From: Oryzias latipes
Taxonomy: Eukaryota; Chordata; Actinopteri; Beloniformes; Adrianichthyidae
Direction: 5' to 3'
Length of the DNA stretch: 64,000 nt
Assembly: GCF_002234675.1 (NCBI RefSeq)
Contig: NC_019873.2
Location: 3,807,158-3,871,157 of the forward strand
Shown here: positions 1-16,774 of the stretch, piece after piece
Position numbering within the stretch: position 1 is the first letter of the stretch
How the letters are laid out: each line of letters begins with the position of its first letter
The notes under the pieces: model-generated
What the model was told of the DNA's origin: nothing
The model's input: the letters and a program-made list of their open reading frames with translations, nothing else
Database searches by the model: none
Position numbers and translations under genes: made by a program

Positions 1-3000
1 AACTGTTATAATTTCCAAATTAATTTCGTAAACAGTCATAACAGAAACAACAAGTCACATGAAATGTGCTTCTACAAATTTTAAAGTGCCTTTTTTGGTT
101 TGTACAAGCTTAAGACACAACTTAGGCAACTGTCAATGATACATTTTAGCAAATACTTAAAAAAATAACAATCAGTTAAACCACCTTAAAAACCTTTTTT
201 AGAGCAAAAATGTTCAAATCTGCAAACATATTTCCAGGAGAAATTGAATTTGACATTTAGTTCTTGTTGTGATGTCATTTTAGCAGCTCTTTTACCTTAA
301 GGAAATATTTAAAATGATCGCAGACCACCTTTAATTCATCCATAAATTCTATTATGGGAGAATTTCTATTATTCTTTGGTGATTGTGCCAGACCAATAAC
401 CTATGCTGTCATAAGACCAGATTAATGGTGTACAAAAAAAGTTCTACTCGCAAGAGGCCACATTGTCCTCGCTAAGCGGATGAACTTGTAAGAACTGAGA
501 AAACAGCGAACAGCCACCCGTCCTCCCACCAGGTCCAACACACGGAGCAGGAAGTGCACACTTGACCCACAGAGCCTGGACTCAGGGCAAAGACGCCTGC
601 ATTGCAGTGAGAGGATGACGGGGGCTGCTGGGGCCTCATGATGCCGGCATGGTGCTACTGTTCCTACAGACACACTCCACCTGTTGGGTGGACATGACTT
701 CATGCAAGCACGTTATAAATCCAAGACCTCCTTTCATGAGAGATTTACGTTTACATAAGTGAAAGCAACTTTCAGTGTCCTCTGGTAACCTGCAGTTATA
801 GAAAAAAGGTTTGGAACACACTGCTAAATGAACAGGTGTATTTATTTTACAGAACAATGAACCTGGGATGATCAGATGACTCCAAAAGTCAGATTTTATT
901 TTTTTTAAAACACTTTTTTCAATCAATGTAGGTCACATCTCCAAGGAGATAACAGTTGAGGTCTTCATCAGACTCCCAACATGGTAAACATTTCAAGTGT
1001 CCGGGTTGTTGAACAGTTTATCAAAGGCTTTGTACTTAATTTTTGTATGTCCACTTATTGTTATTACGATTTGAGATCTGTCATTTTAGAGTCCAAACAT
1101 GTCCTCCCACCATTTCTCTGCTAGAAAACTCAGCTCCAGAGATGAAACCCGAATGGAAAAAAATGAAGACATTCATCCAACGTGACATAAAAGCGATGGA
1201 TTTATTGATAAGACTGACCGTGTTTCGTCTAAAGTGAGGTTTGTTGATGGCCTTTGGTGTCACAGCTCTGTTGTTGTGTCTATGAGCCAGGTTTTCATAA
1301 CACAAGCCGCCATCATTTGTTACAGCAGACTGAAATTGCTGAAAGACAGAGGAGTGATTTCAATTACGTGTCACTAACACTGCAATTGTTAGATGATGAC
1401 TACTTCCTGGCACATTTTTTAAACTGAAAATATCCACTATTGTGCTTTTAGAAAGCTGTACCAATTCACAAGACCTTCTGGGATGATGAGTTACACTGTT
1501 GAGCTTTGTGCTGGTCAGAATAATCTACAGTCCTGGTTCCTTGATCCATTTCAGTTTATGATGTTAGCTGTACACTAATATCCTTTCCCTTTAAAGTTGG
1601 TTAAATAGTATATAATTTAAAAAAACCTGAATTCTCATTGGTACATGCTAATGGATGTCATTCATGTTGTGTCAAGAAGGGCATTTGTGAAAAAACAAAT
1701 CTGACAAATTCTACTCCATCAATATCCAGTTCTGTCCAGATGATTCCTCATCTGAGCTGGCATCAGGCTAAAAACCGTACAGCTGGATAACTTCGATACT
1801 GTTTGCCATTTTTTGTTGCACCGCTAATGTTAGATTGAGGTTGTGAGTGGCTGTCAACTGGTGGGAGAGTATGAATAAAAGGGTGATGGAAATTAATGGA
1901 GGCTTACATTAGCGTTGACATAACCTTCCACAACTCAGAGGTGAAATTCGAATGAAATCCTGCCGCTCTGCAGAAACTATGCCTCAAAAATGACACTGAT
2001 TTTTTGATTTTAGCTAAAAACTGCATAATCATGAATAAAAAAAACACTGGGAACAATTACAAAATAGATGAAAATATTGTCAGAGAAGGACTTTAGAGGA
2101 AGTGCAAGTGTGTCTTGAAGTTCCCTTGAGGCTCATGCGGCCGCCTCATTGACGGCATGTAAATACCGTGTACCAGTGATGTACAGTCAGGTGAGGCTGT
2201 CGGAAAGGAAAATCTTTTTTCCACAAAAAAAAAAAAGTCTAATATTATTTTTAGACATGTCTATTCTATGGTTACTTTTTTCTGTGTGGGTAAAAAAATA
2301 GAAATGAAAAAAAAAGCAGTGAATTTACAAATTTTCTGTTGAAATACGTGAGAGAGCGGTAGGTGGGGGCACCAGCAGCCCGTGCCTCCCTCGCCCCCAG
2401 ACTGCACCACACACACTGACTGAGCTGCAGATGACACATGCACTCTGCTGTTTTGGTCTTTCTATCATCATAAAAGATGCGTGCCCCGTACGGGTGTGCC
2501 CTATTTTCACCTGTATCTATCCATGAGGGCAGTAGGGTTAAAGGTCATTGATTTTTAAAAAGGGAAAAGTAAAAAATGTTAAAGGATTTCTTTAAGACAT
2601 GCTTAAAGTCCTGTAAATTAGGTTTGTGTTAGTTATCTTAAGTATGTTCCTTAAGAACATACAGAATGCTCGTACATTTCAGTTGACCAATAGTTCAAGA
2701 AAGTCCAGAATGTTGCACTGTTAGATTAGCAGAGCAGTTTTTCACTGTCACAATTACCACTGCAAATATTCAGCTATGTCACCGCCCCAAGCATAAATGT
2801 ATACATTTACCAAGACCTTTAAGTTCAGAAACTTGACCCCAAAGAAGCTGGCATCACAAAAAAAAACTATTTTTCTGCTTAATCTTATTTATCCGTCTGT
2901 GAATTAGAGACTCTTTTGACTGACAGTAGTTATCCCTGAGTGTACAAGTGTATCTATTGTTGTTTTTTATTGTTTGGGGGAAAAATAAACTAAATTAACA

Positions 3001-3045
3001 AAAAAAGAACATGTAAATTGTGGTGGGCTAGACAGCATTAAGGTC
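1..3045. other. Gene-poor flank, no gene recognised
   Basis: AT-rich DNA with no coding exon I can support. A 93-codon minus-strand frame at 422-703 lies in a locally GC-richer patch, but its protein is not recognisable. A degraded copy of the TTAA-flanked repeat family (see 57354-57985) occupies about 1720-2090. Confidence 0.5.
1720..2090 (+). repeat. Degraded copy of the TTAA-flanked interspersed repeat
   Basis: This shares long blocks with 57660-57960 in the same orientation: the 'cgctaatgttag' block, the 'gaggtgaaattc' block and the final 'actgggaacaatta...agatgaaaat' block. The left half, which carries the acidic reading frame in other copies, is largely missing here. Confidence 0.6.
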
Positions 3046-3328
3046 ATGGCTGGATGACTCAGTTGGCTGTTTGGAGGACCTGCACATGGGAAACCAAGGT
3101 TTGATTCCTAGAGGGCACGATGAGCTTCATCCAGTGTAAGTCTTGGGCAAGACCCTTATCACTACTCCCTAACTATGTATTTACCGTGCCAGTCTCCACC
3201 GCGGAGAAAATACAGGCTGTATTTGGAGGGGCATCCAGTGTAAAACTCTCTGCCAAACCACCTGTGCAGGTCAATGATTGCTGATTCTCTGTGGCGACCC
3301 CAGAAGGGACGAGCTGAAAGGCGAATAG
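3046..3328 (+). repeat. tRNA-derived SINE
   Basis: An A-box-like stretch (GGATGACTCAGTTGG, near 3050-3065) is followed by a B-box-like stretch (GGTTTGATTCC, near 3099-3109). This is the internal RNA polymerase III promoter layout of a tRNA-derived SINE. The body continues with a 'ggggcatccagtgtaaaa' block and ends in 'gaccccagaagggacgagc', a tail commonly seen in fish SINEs. A Tc1/mariner-type MITE is inserted just downstream. Confidence 0.65.
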
Positions 3329-3333
3329 CATTA

Positions 3334-3540
3334 TCCCTTGTACTATCTTAAATGACCCCACCCTTGCATTGGCGTGTTCTCCCTACCATGACAAAGGTGG
3401 ATAAAGGTGGAAAGATTTCATGTAATCCATGGACACCAGTGAAGATCACAAATCGTTGAAGAAAAAAGGTTCAGAGCACTGTCTAGTGGGTCTAGATGAC
3501 CCAACTCCCAATGTTGCAGTGCCTAGGATAGAACAAGGGT
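3334..3540. mobile_element. Tc1/mariner-like MITE, copy 1
   Basis: A 207-bp non-autonomous element with terminal inverted repeats related to ACCCTTGTGCTATC and GATAGCACAAGGGT. It is flanked on both sides by the dinucleotide TA (3332-3333 and 3541-3542), the target duplication of Tc1/mariner elements. It is about 90% like the copy at 16582-16774 by eye. It has no coding capacity. Confidence 0.75.
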
Positions 3541-3542
3541 TA

Positions 3543-5249
3543 CGGTGCTAAGTGGCGACTCTCTATGACTAGAATCAGTTCTTCTGCATATAATACAGGC
3601 AAAGAGTTGAAAATAATGTGATCGATGTAAAACTGCTCCAAGTAATGAAGCAAAAATGTTCTATTTTTAAATGAATGAAACAAGAGAACAATGCAAAATA
3701 AAGGAAACATCCACTCACTGCCTTCATTCACTTAGATTGATCCCAACAAGGATCTTCCCCAGAGAATGTAGACAGTATCCATCTAATGTGAGGGATTTCA
3801 CTATGAAGAGTTTTTTCCATCAGAACTTTATTAGTTCCGCTCTGGGAGCTTGGGCCAAGAATGAAACATTCTTATTGTCCTCCTACATAGCTAACAATTC
3901 CTCCCATCAACCATGCCATCCACTTTCCTCAAGTGTTTGTTCAGCCTGTCATCTGACCCGCAAGAACCCTTTTTTGGGAAAATGTGAAAACTTCTCTGTT
4001 GTTTCCTACTCCCCTCAGGTTTTGGATCTACTCACTCCCGGCAGGTGTTTAGCCGCTCCACATAACTCTATTTAGCTTCAGAACATTCAACCCCATTTAA
4101 AAAATTATTTAGTCTTTGGTCATGTTTGATTTGTTCTGCAAACAAATTGGTCGCCCTTGTCAAAAGCCATGGTGAAAATGTATATATAAAGTGTTTTTAT
4201 CAGATTGGAAAATATTAGCAATGCCCTAATAACGTCCTCGTTCTGCTTGGACGTAAATTCAGTCTTTCTGATTCCAACTTTCAGCCAGTTCTCACTGTGT
4301 TTTTATTTTTTGGATGTGAATTGTCTGCTCTTCTGTCCCCGCTGACCCATTCTTTCTTTCTCTATGCTTCTTTAGTTGCTGACTGGCTTCCATCAATCAC
4401 CTGAAAATGGGACTTTCTGGAAGTCCTTGACATTCGCATGATAAGTGCACTGATAAGGAGCTGTCAGTCACACAGTGGGAAGGAAAACAGCAGCCCTCTG
4501 GCCACCCGAGGCCTGGAAAACACAAACCCACAGTACTCGTGTCCTCTGTGCTAAAAGTGGATTAAAAAAAGAACAGAAGTCAGCACACTAGCCAAGAGGC
4601 TGGTGAGAAAGTGAAAGAGAAATGGAGAGGAATACTAAAAAAAGTTTCCTCATGTCTTTGTATGCTGGTGATCAGTCTATGTTGTGTAACACTGCAGTTC
4701 TCTTGAAGAACAGACAGAAAAATCAATAATCATTTGCAGTGTTACACAGCTTGTGTTTAGCAATGAAATCAGTATTGGTTATCTCTCATTGTATATTTTA
4801 TTGTAAATATGTATTTGCTTTAAATGAGGTTTTCAAACCTGACAAATTGGTGTCAGATCTTGATTAACGGAAAAGTCAAGTTGTCGGCCTGCAGCGGAAT
4901 GGATTGAAGTCAAATGTGTATCATGAAGTTAAGGCCATACCTGAATTATTTACTGCACCTGTTTTCTTCTTTGTTATTTCTTTTAAAGGGTCTGAACCAT
5001 AAAAAACGAATTTTTTGAAATTGTATGTGAATTATAATGTTCATTCCTCATGAAAACAAACCACAAAGCTGTGATTTGATCTGTATTCCTCTAAAAACCT
5101 GCACTCTGAACACCAGCCCCTCCCAATCCATGAAAATGAGTGGGTTCTCACATTGTGACATCACAAAGTGAGAACAGCCCCTTCCAGGAAGAGTCTGCAC
5201 TGCCAGCCCGCCCCCAGGCTAACACACACCCACTTTCTCTGTGGAGCTA
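3543..5249. other. Intergenic, no feature recognised
   Basis: The longest frame is 134 codons on the + strand (3671-4075). It has no recognisable domain, and no splice pattern or codon bias suggests that it is real. The rest is AT-rich single-copy-looking DNA, plus a GC-richer patch at 5100-5250 that resembles repeat sequence. Confidence 0.5.
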
Positions 5250-5500
5250 GCAATGATCGGCTAAAATGCTGTCCTCTCATAGTCGATAGTCGAACCTCAG
5301 ATATAGGAACAACAGTGCGATTTCCGTCCTGGTCGTGGAACAGTGGACCAGTTCTACACCCTATCTAGGGTACTGGAGGGTTCGTGGGAGTTCGCTCATC
5401 CAGTCCGTGTGTGTTTCGTGGATTTGGAGAAAGCGTTTGACCGCGTCCCCTGTGGTATTCTGTGGGGGGGTGCTCTGGGACTATGGTGTCTGAGGAGCCT
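5250..5500 (+). mobile_element. Non-LTR retrotransposon reverse-transcriptase fragment
   Basis: Two overlapping frames read as pieces of one fish LINE reverse transcriptase. One gives RTSDIGTTVRFPSWSWNSGP (about 5290-5350). The next, after a frameshift, gives VLEGSWEFAHPVRVCFVDLE followed by KAFDRVP (about 5367-5455). The DLEKAFDRVP string is the conserved RT palm motif of Jockey/CR1/L2-type LINEs. The frame breaks at the G-run near 5463 and no 5' or 3' end is visible, so this is a dead fragment. Confidence 0.75.
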
Positions 5501-5528
5501 CACTGAGGACTGTCTGGTCTCTGTATGA

Positions 5529-8285
5529 CTGGAGCAAATAGTTTAATAGAAACGTGAATTTTTTACCAAAACTCATTTTTGTCTGTGAGCTCAGATGAAG
5601 TAGATTTGGGTTTTACAACCAACCCAATCCACAACGTCTGATTGGGTTAAGAAGAACAAATCCAAACCTGGCCTGGTCAAAGTGCTGAATTGAATCTGAA
5701 TGAAATGGAGTAGCACAACCTCGAAAATGTTAGTTCATTTTCAAAAACCAGCCAATCTAGATGAATAATTTTGCAAAGAGGACTGGACCAAACTTCCTGT
5801 ACTGTGCTGTAAAACGCTTATTGCTAGTTAGTGCAGATGTTTTATTGATACAAAGGGTAGCCCGGCCATTTCTACTTTAAGTTTTAGATCGTAAAGATTC
5901 CAAAATGTATGTTTTAAGCGCCAATTGATTTGGGGAGAATACTGTTCCTAATACAAGGCCAAATCAGCCAGAGGCTTAGGATACTGTATGTGAAGGATCT
6001 GGGCCCAAAAACAATTCTGCCTCTGATCACTGCAGCTGCACAGTCATGCAGCTTCTCTGCATTGGTAAGGTGCTTTACCAGGTGTCACATCTGCTGCTGA
6101 ACACAGACCTAATTTAATATATGCATGTGACCACTATAGGCAACGTGTAACCGCAGTTGTAAAGAGTTTGTGACGCAGAGCATTTTCTGTAGTGGTTTAA
6201 ATAAATGCACAAGTTTTGCTAAAACCAGGGCTCTGCAGCCAGATGCAGCTCTTTTATTCTCCTTCGTGGCTTTTTTTGGCTTGAAAGAGGAATATTAACA
6301 ATTTAAATGAATAATGGGTTTGTAGCTTTGTAGTGAATTTATTAGTCGTTAATACGTTTTGTCATTTACATATTAACAGAAAGGGTAAGCAAAATGATAT
6401 AGTTAAAGGTTCAACCTACTGTCAGAGTAGTTTATTGTTAGAATAAGGTTAAAGCACATGTTCTGATCCTCTGCTGAACAACAGTGTCTAGGTGCTGTTC
6501 AGAGGCAAAGTTCAAATACTTTTTAGATTTTTAAACTATAATTTACACCAATGTTGTCACTACCCTTTTGGCAGTAAAAGGAGATAAAGAATGACGGAGC
6601 ACCAAAGTCATAATGATAGAAAATGTATGTTTGACTTACATTTCAATCAGCTGCAACAGGAAGATCTATTTTGACACAGTGTATTTTATTTTGAAAGGTA
6701 TGTGCTGCTGTCAAAGGTAAAATAAGCTAAAATTGTCTTAAAACTGTACCCCTGTTACACTTTAAGTGTTGGAAGGATTTAAAAGCTACATTTTATTTAA
6801 GAATTTCTTGATGTCCACTAAAACTGGGACTTTGTGGCTCCTGCAGTGTTTTGGTCTCTATCTGGACCCAAGCAGCTCTTTTAGCGCTGAAGGTTGCAGA
6901 CCCCTCTGCACAGACACTGCAGCGCTTTCTCAGCACACTGTAAGGTGAACAGAGAGCTTAGAAATAACAATACTTTGTGTAGTAGCATTGTGTTATTCTG
7001 TGCTTGTTGTGTTTCATAACCAACACCATGAATGGGAAGTGTGTTTGTGCACTGACTGTACACTCATTAAGCACAAGGAACAGACACTTTGTGAAAAGAT
7101 TTTAAATTGTGACGAAAACACCAAAATGGCAATTTAGTGGGACACTAAAGATCTTTTTTTTTGTCTGCAGGTTAATGAAAAATATTCTTTGTAGCAAAAA
7201 TAATATTTAAAAGAAACTTTGACCCATTCAAAATGTGTTTTAAAATATAATGTAAGTACTGAAACATAGTAAATAAATAAAAAAATGGAGGAAGTAAACA
7301 TGTTCGGGTTTTTTTTTTTGTTTCCATAGAAATCTAAAATTCAGATGTACTGAAGGATTTCCTCTTTCTGCGATGATTCAAAGCTTTTCATTGAGAACAT
7401 CTCTGAAGAATGTTAGCACACAGTAGAGTCCTAATCTGAACCTGACTGAAGAGAGCAGTAAAACATGAGTGATGTGGACGGGAACTGTGGGCAAATTTCA
7501 AAGCTTTTGATTGAAATATTGATGCAGCTTTGGAGAGCGTCCATCCCACACAGTCACCACACACATGTTGTAATGATGGCTCAATAAGAAGCCACAGAGC
7601 CAGCTTCTCACTGGGGCCATTGTTCTTAAGGAAGTCTCAGAGAGTCCAGCCTCTTACTGTTAGCATATCTGATGAAATGACAGTGATGGTCCAAAGCATC
7701 ATCAACAGACTATTTTAGTTTTTTGGTCAAGGTCACAACCTGAGCATTTCTGAATAAAAGTCAATGAGACAGCCTGCTGCGCCGATTTCCTTTGGCAGTA
7801 GCAATTTCCATGTTTTGCTAAACAAACAGGATGATGAATCACTTCTCCTGGTTCCAGAATGTTTTTTCAGACATGACAGGCAGTTGATCTTTATTAACTT
7901 CTGTCACTCTTGAAGCAAATGCTGGATTTTTGTTCCCTTGAAGGGTTGGAGCTTTTAGGGCAGGAAAGCTCACACATTTTGACACGAGGGCCACATGTAC
8001 TGTATGTGCAGTGATGTGTGTATTAGACCATGTTTGATTGGCTGTTCTGTTTGTCAATTAGGTGCCTTACTTCGAGGCAGGGATGATAATTGACTGACAG
8101 CAATTTTTTAAAAACACCTTTGTATTTTTTTGATGACACAGTTTTGATGGCCCACGGAATACCCACACTTAAAGAAGTGTATGAGGGGCCCCTGTTTTAG
8201 AGGCTGCTTCAACATTTTCTACCAAGATTTTACACATTTTGCCTTTTAAAAACATGTCCATTACTATATCACTAAATGATTATTG
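5529..8285. other. Intergenic, nothing recognised
   Basis: AT-rich DNA with only short frames (60-72 codons) that lack recognisable content on either strand. Confidence 0.5.
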
Positions 8286-8542
8286 TAAATCAAAAGTAGC
8301 CTCGAACGAATGGCCCCTGTACCTCAGACAGATAGACTCACTTAGTATTTTTAAATCTGCTCTTAAAACATATTTTTTCACTTTGGCTTTTAACTGAGTT
8401 GGAATCCGGACCTATTTTATGTGTTTTATGCTTTATATTTTCATGTGCTTTTATTAATTTTTGTGTTGTTCAGCACTTTGGTGAACCTTGTTCTGTTTAA
8501 AGTGCTGTATAAATAAAGTTGAGTTGAGTTGAGTTGAGTTGG
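8286..8542 (+). repeat. LINE-derived 3' tail with (GAGTT)n
   Basis: The translated start (IDSLSIFKSALKTYFFTLAF) matches the extreme C-terminus typical of fish L2/Maui-like LINE ORFs. It is followed by an AT-rich 3' UTR, the sequence 'gtgctgtataaataaagtt', and a short tandem GAGTT array (about 8517-8541). This is the usual 3' end of a 5'-truncated LINE copy. Confidence 0.6.
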
Positions 8543-8545
8543 TTA

Positions 8546-10555
8546 CTTGATCACACTTTACAATCAGGTATAACAGTCATCAACTAGACGAGCTGCATTT
8601 CCAGAAGAAAACGCAGGGTTGAATGCTACGTTGCTGAATGAAAATGAAAATGAAACTGAAACGGTAATAATTGGCAAGAAAGAAAGAAATGATCAAAGTT
8701 GACCATAAATAAATCAAAAACAGCATAATAACAAAAGAGATATTTTTGTGAAAAATGCCAGAGCCGGGTATCGAACCAGCGAGCTTCTACACCAAGAATT
8801 CCCCATTTATTTCAATGGAGGCAGATGGAGATCCTGGAATATCTTGAAAAGTTCAAAGATTTGAATTACCAACAGTCATAACTGGAAAAAGCTGAAAGAG
8901 CTGGACAATTTGATGGTTGAATGGTTAAAATAGCTGAAAATGTTTAGGAGTTAAGCACCAAAAAGTGGTGTAAGATACTAGAATAAAGAAATGGAGAAAC
9001 AGGAAAACAATGGCTGAACGCTTTATGCTTTATAGCATTCAACCCATTAAATCAAGGAATCAACCAATAAGAAAAATGGAACAGCAGATGTAAACAGAAC
9101 TTTACCTTTCACAGACACGTTTTCCTTCCATAATTGTTCTAAATGAGAATTTAGGGCTGCAGCCCGTTCATGCTGTTCAAGTATATTTTCAAAATACTTC
9201 AATATAAAAATCTACAGTTGACAAATAAAATCGGATTCTCACACTCTTAAGAGAGTCCATAATCAAGAAATCTACCATCATCTACTACACAGAAAGGCTT
9301 GCTAGTGAGTTCCCAAAACAAACTCAGTACATTTTTTCATCAGAGAGGAACTCAAACACAACACTGGCCTTCTCCCTCCAGCCCCAACTGTCTCTTTTAA
9401 ACACATTCCCTTCCACTTTTTGGAGAAAATATGTTTGATGGTTTAAACTGTGGATCAAACTAAAATGTGGGGCACGAGCAGCCCCAGATCCTTTTCCTGC
9501 TGGTTTGTTTACAGATCCCTGTGGAACGTTCTATACTATTTAAAGTTAGGATCCAGTTAGATATTTGGGGTCTACAGTTTGGGTCATACATACATAAATC
9601 AACACAATACTTACTTCAGTTTGACCCCCCTGGCCTTGACTTGAAAATGAAAAAGAGATTGCCATAATGAAAAAGTAACAACAACCAAAATATTTTACCA
9701 TCAACAACAAAAAACTTGCAGTGTTTCAATGTTAGCATGAAAAAAAGGTCAAATTTTTCTGATTTGATTTGAAATGGTTTATTTCAAGCAATCAAATAAG
9801 AATAATACACAAAAACAATCCAATCATCAGTTATACATTCATTCAATAACGAATCAAACTTAGGAAACGTTGGAACTTAACCTTAAATGGAAGTTAAAGA
9901 GAAATAGAAACATACAGTAAGTTCTTTTATGCTTCCTTTAATGTGTTTTCAAAAAACCACAAGCTTTGCTGAAAGTTTATCCTAATTATTTTGGTTTGAA
10001 ACATGATCAGTTCTGATGGAAGCATGGAGTACAAACCAGTTCTTCTCATGCAGGCAGAGGACCATGAGTTAAATCACTGTTGGACTAAGTTGAAAAGCAG
10101 CAACTGAGTCGTTTTCATCTTGTGGTTCCAGAGTTTATTACAGACGCTTTGGTGCAGCTGCTGAGAAGGATGAAGTGAAACATAGAGGGAAGTCCTTTTG
10201 TTTCCAACGCCAACGTTTGAGCTCCTCAAATGACAATGTTCACTTCATGATTTGCAGATCTGCAGTCTGATCAAACTCTGCTGAAAAAAAAAGCTTTTTC
10301 CCCAATAATACTCTAAATAAAAGCAACATACTTAATGATTGGGTGTAAAAAAAAATAGTGGACATCTTCACTATTTGAGCATGCAAATGCAGCAGCATGT
10401 GCTCATGCATTGGGGGGCTGTTGTAGTAAATTAGCAGCACAAACATTTCTGATGTTAATTTATTGCCCCTAGCAGAGGTGCAGCGTGGCGTGCAGCTTTT
10501 CACTCTGGCCAAAGAGAATTCGCTTTACAATTCATATCAAACATTAATATTTAAG
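8546..10555. other. Intergenic, mostly featureless
   Basis: The only RNA-gene-like trace is at about 8760-8797. On the minus strand it reads as a T-arm and B-box-like piece (GGTTCGATACCCGGC). No acceptor, D or anticodon arm can be paired with it, so I take it as a tRNA or SINE relic. AT-rich segments near 9770-9850 look like LINE tail sequence. Confidence 0.4.
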
Positions 10556-10930
10556 TTCCCCGTACGTAATGAAGTCCCGGCGGATTCTCCCTGCTTATTT
10601 TTTTGATGTCGGGATAATTGTTCAAATTAGTGCGCTTGCGCCTTGACCGGTCCGGCGCGCGTGAGCGGCCACTGCCCCAGAGACTGATGTTTACAGTCAG
10701 AACCTCCATCCATGCAGATGTTCCAGCATGGGCTGTCAGTCAGCGTGGCGTGGGTCTGGGATCACGTGACCTCATGGGGTAAAGAGGGCCCAGCCACATC
10801 AGAGAAATCAAAGAGCAGAGAAATCCCATTCCTGCTGTTGCCATGGTAACCAGCGGAGGAAGCGCGTTGTCTCTGAATGAAATATTAATGCAAGCAAGTC
10901 AGAAACAATAAATGAGCAGAGCTGCCCATT
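10556..10930 (+). promoter_or_regulatory. Putative regulatory block upstream of tlx2 with X-box
   Basis: A GC-richer, CpG-containing island in AT-rich surroundings, 1.2-1.6 kb upstream of the tlx2 start. It holds CACGTG (10763-10768), ATCAAAG (a TCF/LEF-type site, near 10808), a perfect 14-bp palindrome GTTGCCATGGTAAC (10837-10850, the classic RFX X-box), and several ATTA-containing sites just downstream. No reading frame explains it. Enhancer function is inference from composition, motif density and position. Confidence 0.45.
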
Positions 10931-11018
10931 AAATGACAATAATTTATCATTGATACATATTATATCGTTTGGGTGGACTGCAATAATTCGTTAGGCTCCA
11001 AAATAACCAATGTATTAC

Positions 11019-14746
<3,728 letters not shown>

Positions 14747-15302
14747 AGCCCAGCATGAGCACTGACGCTGACCGCCATGCTGCCGCAGAGACTGTTCAGT
14801 GGCTCAGACGCTGGCAGGAAAAAAGGCTCCGGGACTCTCCAACGGTCAGAGCCGGAACAGCTGTCACTATCAGCATTTGCTGTCAGACTTCTGCTGATGG
14901 GGCTTCTCAGCATTTTTCTTATTAAATGGGGACCAGCATCTAAAGAAGATTCTCCTCCAGATTCTGAAGGCGCCAAGACGAGCAGCTGCTGCTATATTGC
15001 TATACTTTCCAGCATTTAGTGAAGGCACAAAGACAGTTTTAATAGTCAGAGAAGAGTCTTTCTCCTCCAACGTGTCACTGAAATGCAGAATAACAAAGCA
15101 CTTGATTCTTCTTCCATCAAGATATGATCAAAGTAACACACAGCAGTCTTAAGAAAAAACTCTACATTTAACTCCAACAGAGTGTAAATAGAAAGAAAGC
15201 AGCATTATTGAGTACAACTCAAGTCAAATTATGTTCTTATCTTTTGTAAAACGTTTACAGCAGTTTTTCTCTGTCACCTGAACGATAACCAGGAGCAATA
15301 AA
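14747..15302 (+). other. tlx2 probable 3' UTR
   Basis: This follows the TAG at 14744-14746. A canonical AATAAA is at 15297-15302. No competing coding feature is present; the 80-157-codon frames on both strands here are unsupported. The actual cleavage site is not determinable. Confidence 0.45.
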
Positions 15303-16579
15303 GCCGACGTTTGGACCACGCAGTGGCAGATTTCCACTGTCAGCTGCCCCATTGTGCTTGTGTGTGAGAGGCAGTGCTTTGAGCTGACAAATGTGGAAAG
15401 AAGGTCAGGTGCTGGCGAGTCGATACCACAACATTTAATAAAAAGACTGACACTCAGGCTGGAGTGATTAATGAGAGGGCTGCAGACAATAAACAGTTCA
15501 GACTGTCTGTGAGTGTGCATGGACCTTTTATTCATGCTAGGGATGAGATGCTTTCTTCTCAATTCGGTTCAAACCTTGATTTTTTGGTCACGGTTTAGTT
15601 TGGTTTGATATTTGATTTGTGTATTAAAAAATAACAAACGCAAAATAGGAAAATCCTTGTTCCAATGCACTAATATGAAGAGAAACCTTCCAGTTGACTT
15701 ATAATAAGCCTGGTGTGATGTAATAAAACCAAAATTAACGAATCATTCTGGAGCTTCGCACAACACAAAAGTTTGACTCTGCGACATAAACACACAAGCA
15801 ACGATTCAACTTAGCGGCATCACCAATGTTCGGTTTGAAACCAAGAACCCTCAGAGATGGCAGTTTTTTGATGGTCATAAAGTCAACAAGCAAAGCTTAC
15901 TTCTTTAATTTTTTTACACTGATGAGAGAAAGGTCTGAAGACAACATAAGGTTTAACACAAGTCTCAGTGGATGACTGAGACATGATCTGGATTGTTCAC
16001 ACAAAGGAGCAAATTTGACAAAAACTCAATAACACAAATGCAAAATGTAGTCCAACATCCTGGCATCTACACCTTCTCATTCCGACTCTGCCTAATGTAA
16101 GAGCAGAGGAAGAAGAAGAAATACAGATATTCTTCTTCATTATACAATATTTGCATGTTTTCTTGTTTTTTTTTTTTAAAGTGCACTGTTGAAAAAGACT
16201 TATAACTTCAGAGACAGACATCAGTGAAATATTTCTTTTGGAAAAAACAAATCAAAGGGAAATATTTGAAACATTTAGACTTGGATTGCTCTCTGTTTAC
16301 TCTTGAGATTCTGTTTTGTTGAAAAGAAACATCAAATAATTTTCTTTTTCTGGTTATTTATCAATACACCTTTTCACCTTTTTTAGATCAGTAGCAAACC
16401 TTTTTTTATTTTGTAAATGTCCTATTAATCAGAAGTTATTATGATCTGTTGCTTGTAAAATAAATAGCTATTTTTAAAGTGTTGTTTATTTTTGTTCTTT
16501 TAAAAACCTAACTTGTTCAAAAGTGCTAAAAACGAAAATGGAGAAGCATTTTTGCTTGTTGTTGCCGACACTCATTGTT
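15303..16579. other. Intergenic, nothing firmly recognised
   Basis: AT-rich. The stretch at 15540-15860 reads like a decayed DNA-transposon relic ('caattcggttcaaacc' and 'cggtttgaaaccaag' lie at opposite sides as an imperfect inverted pair), but no clear ends or target duplication were found. Confidence 0.4.
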
Positions 16580-16581
16580 TA

Positions 16582-16774
16582 ACCCTTGTGCTATCTTAGA
16601 TGACCCCCCCCTTCCATTGACGTGTTCTCCCTACCATGACAAAGGTGGATAAAGGTGGAAAGATTTCATGTAATCCATGGACACCAGTGAAGATCACAAA
16701 TCATTGAAGAAAAAAGGTTCAGAGCACTGTCTAGTGGGTCTAGATGACCCAACTACCAATGATAGCACAAGGGT
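16582..16774. mobile_element. Tc1/mariner-like MITE, copy 2
   Basis: 193 bp with the terminal inverted repeats ACCCTTGTGCTATC / GATAGCACAAGGGT, flanked by TA on both sides (16580-16581 and 16775-16776). It is the cleaner of the two full copies. It has no coding capacity and was presumably moved by a transposase encoded elsewhere. Confidence 0.85.

Noticed and set aside
3671-4075. 134-codon + strand frame
   Set aside because: No family resemblance, no splice context or repeat support. Length is within chance for a 64-kb AT-rich window.
8757-8797. Possible tRNA gene on the minus strand
   Set aside because: Only a T-arm/B-box-like piece can be seen. No paired acceptor stem, D arm or anticodon arm.
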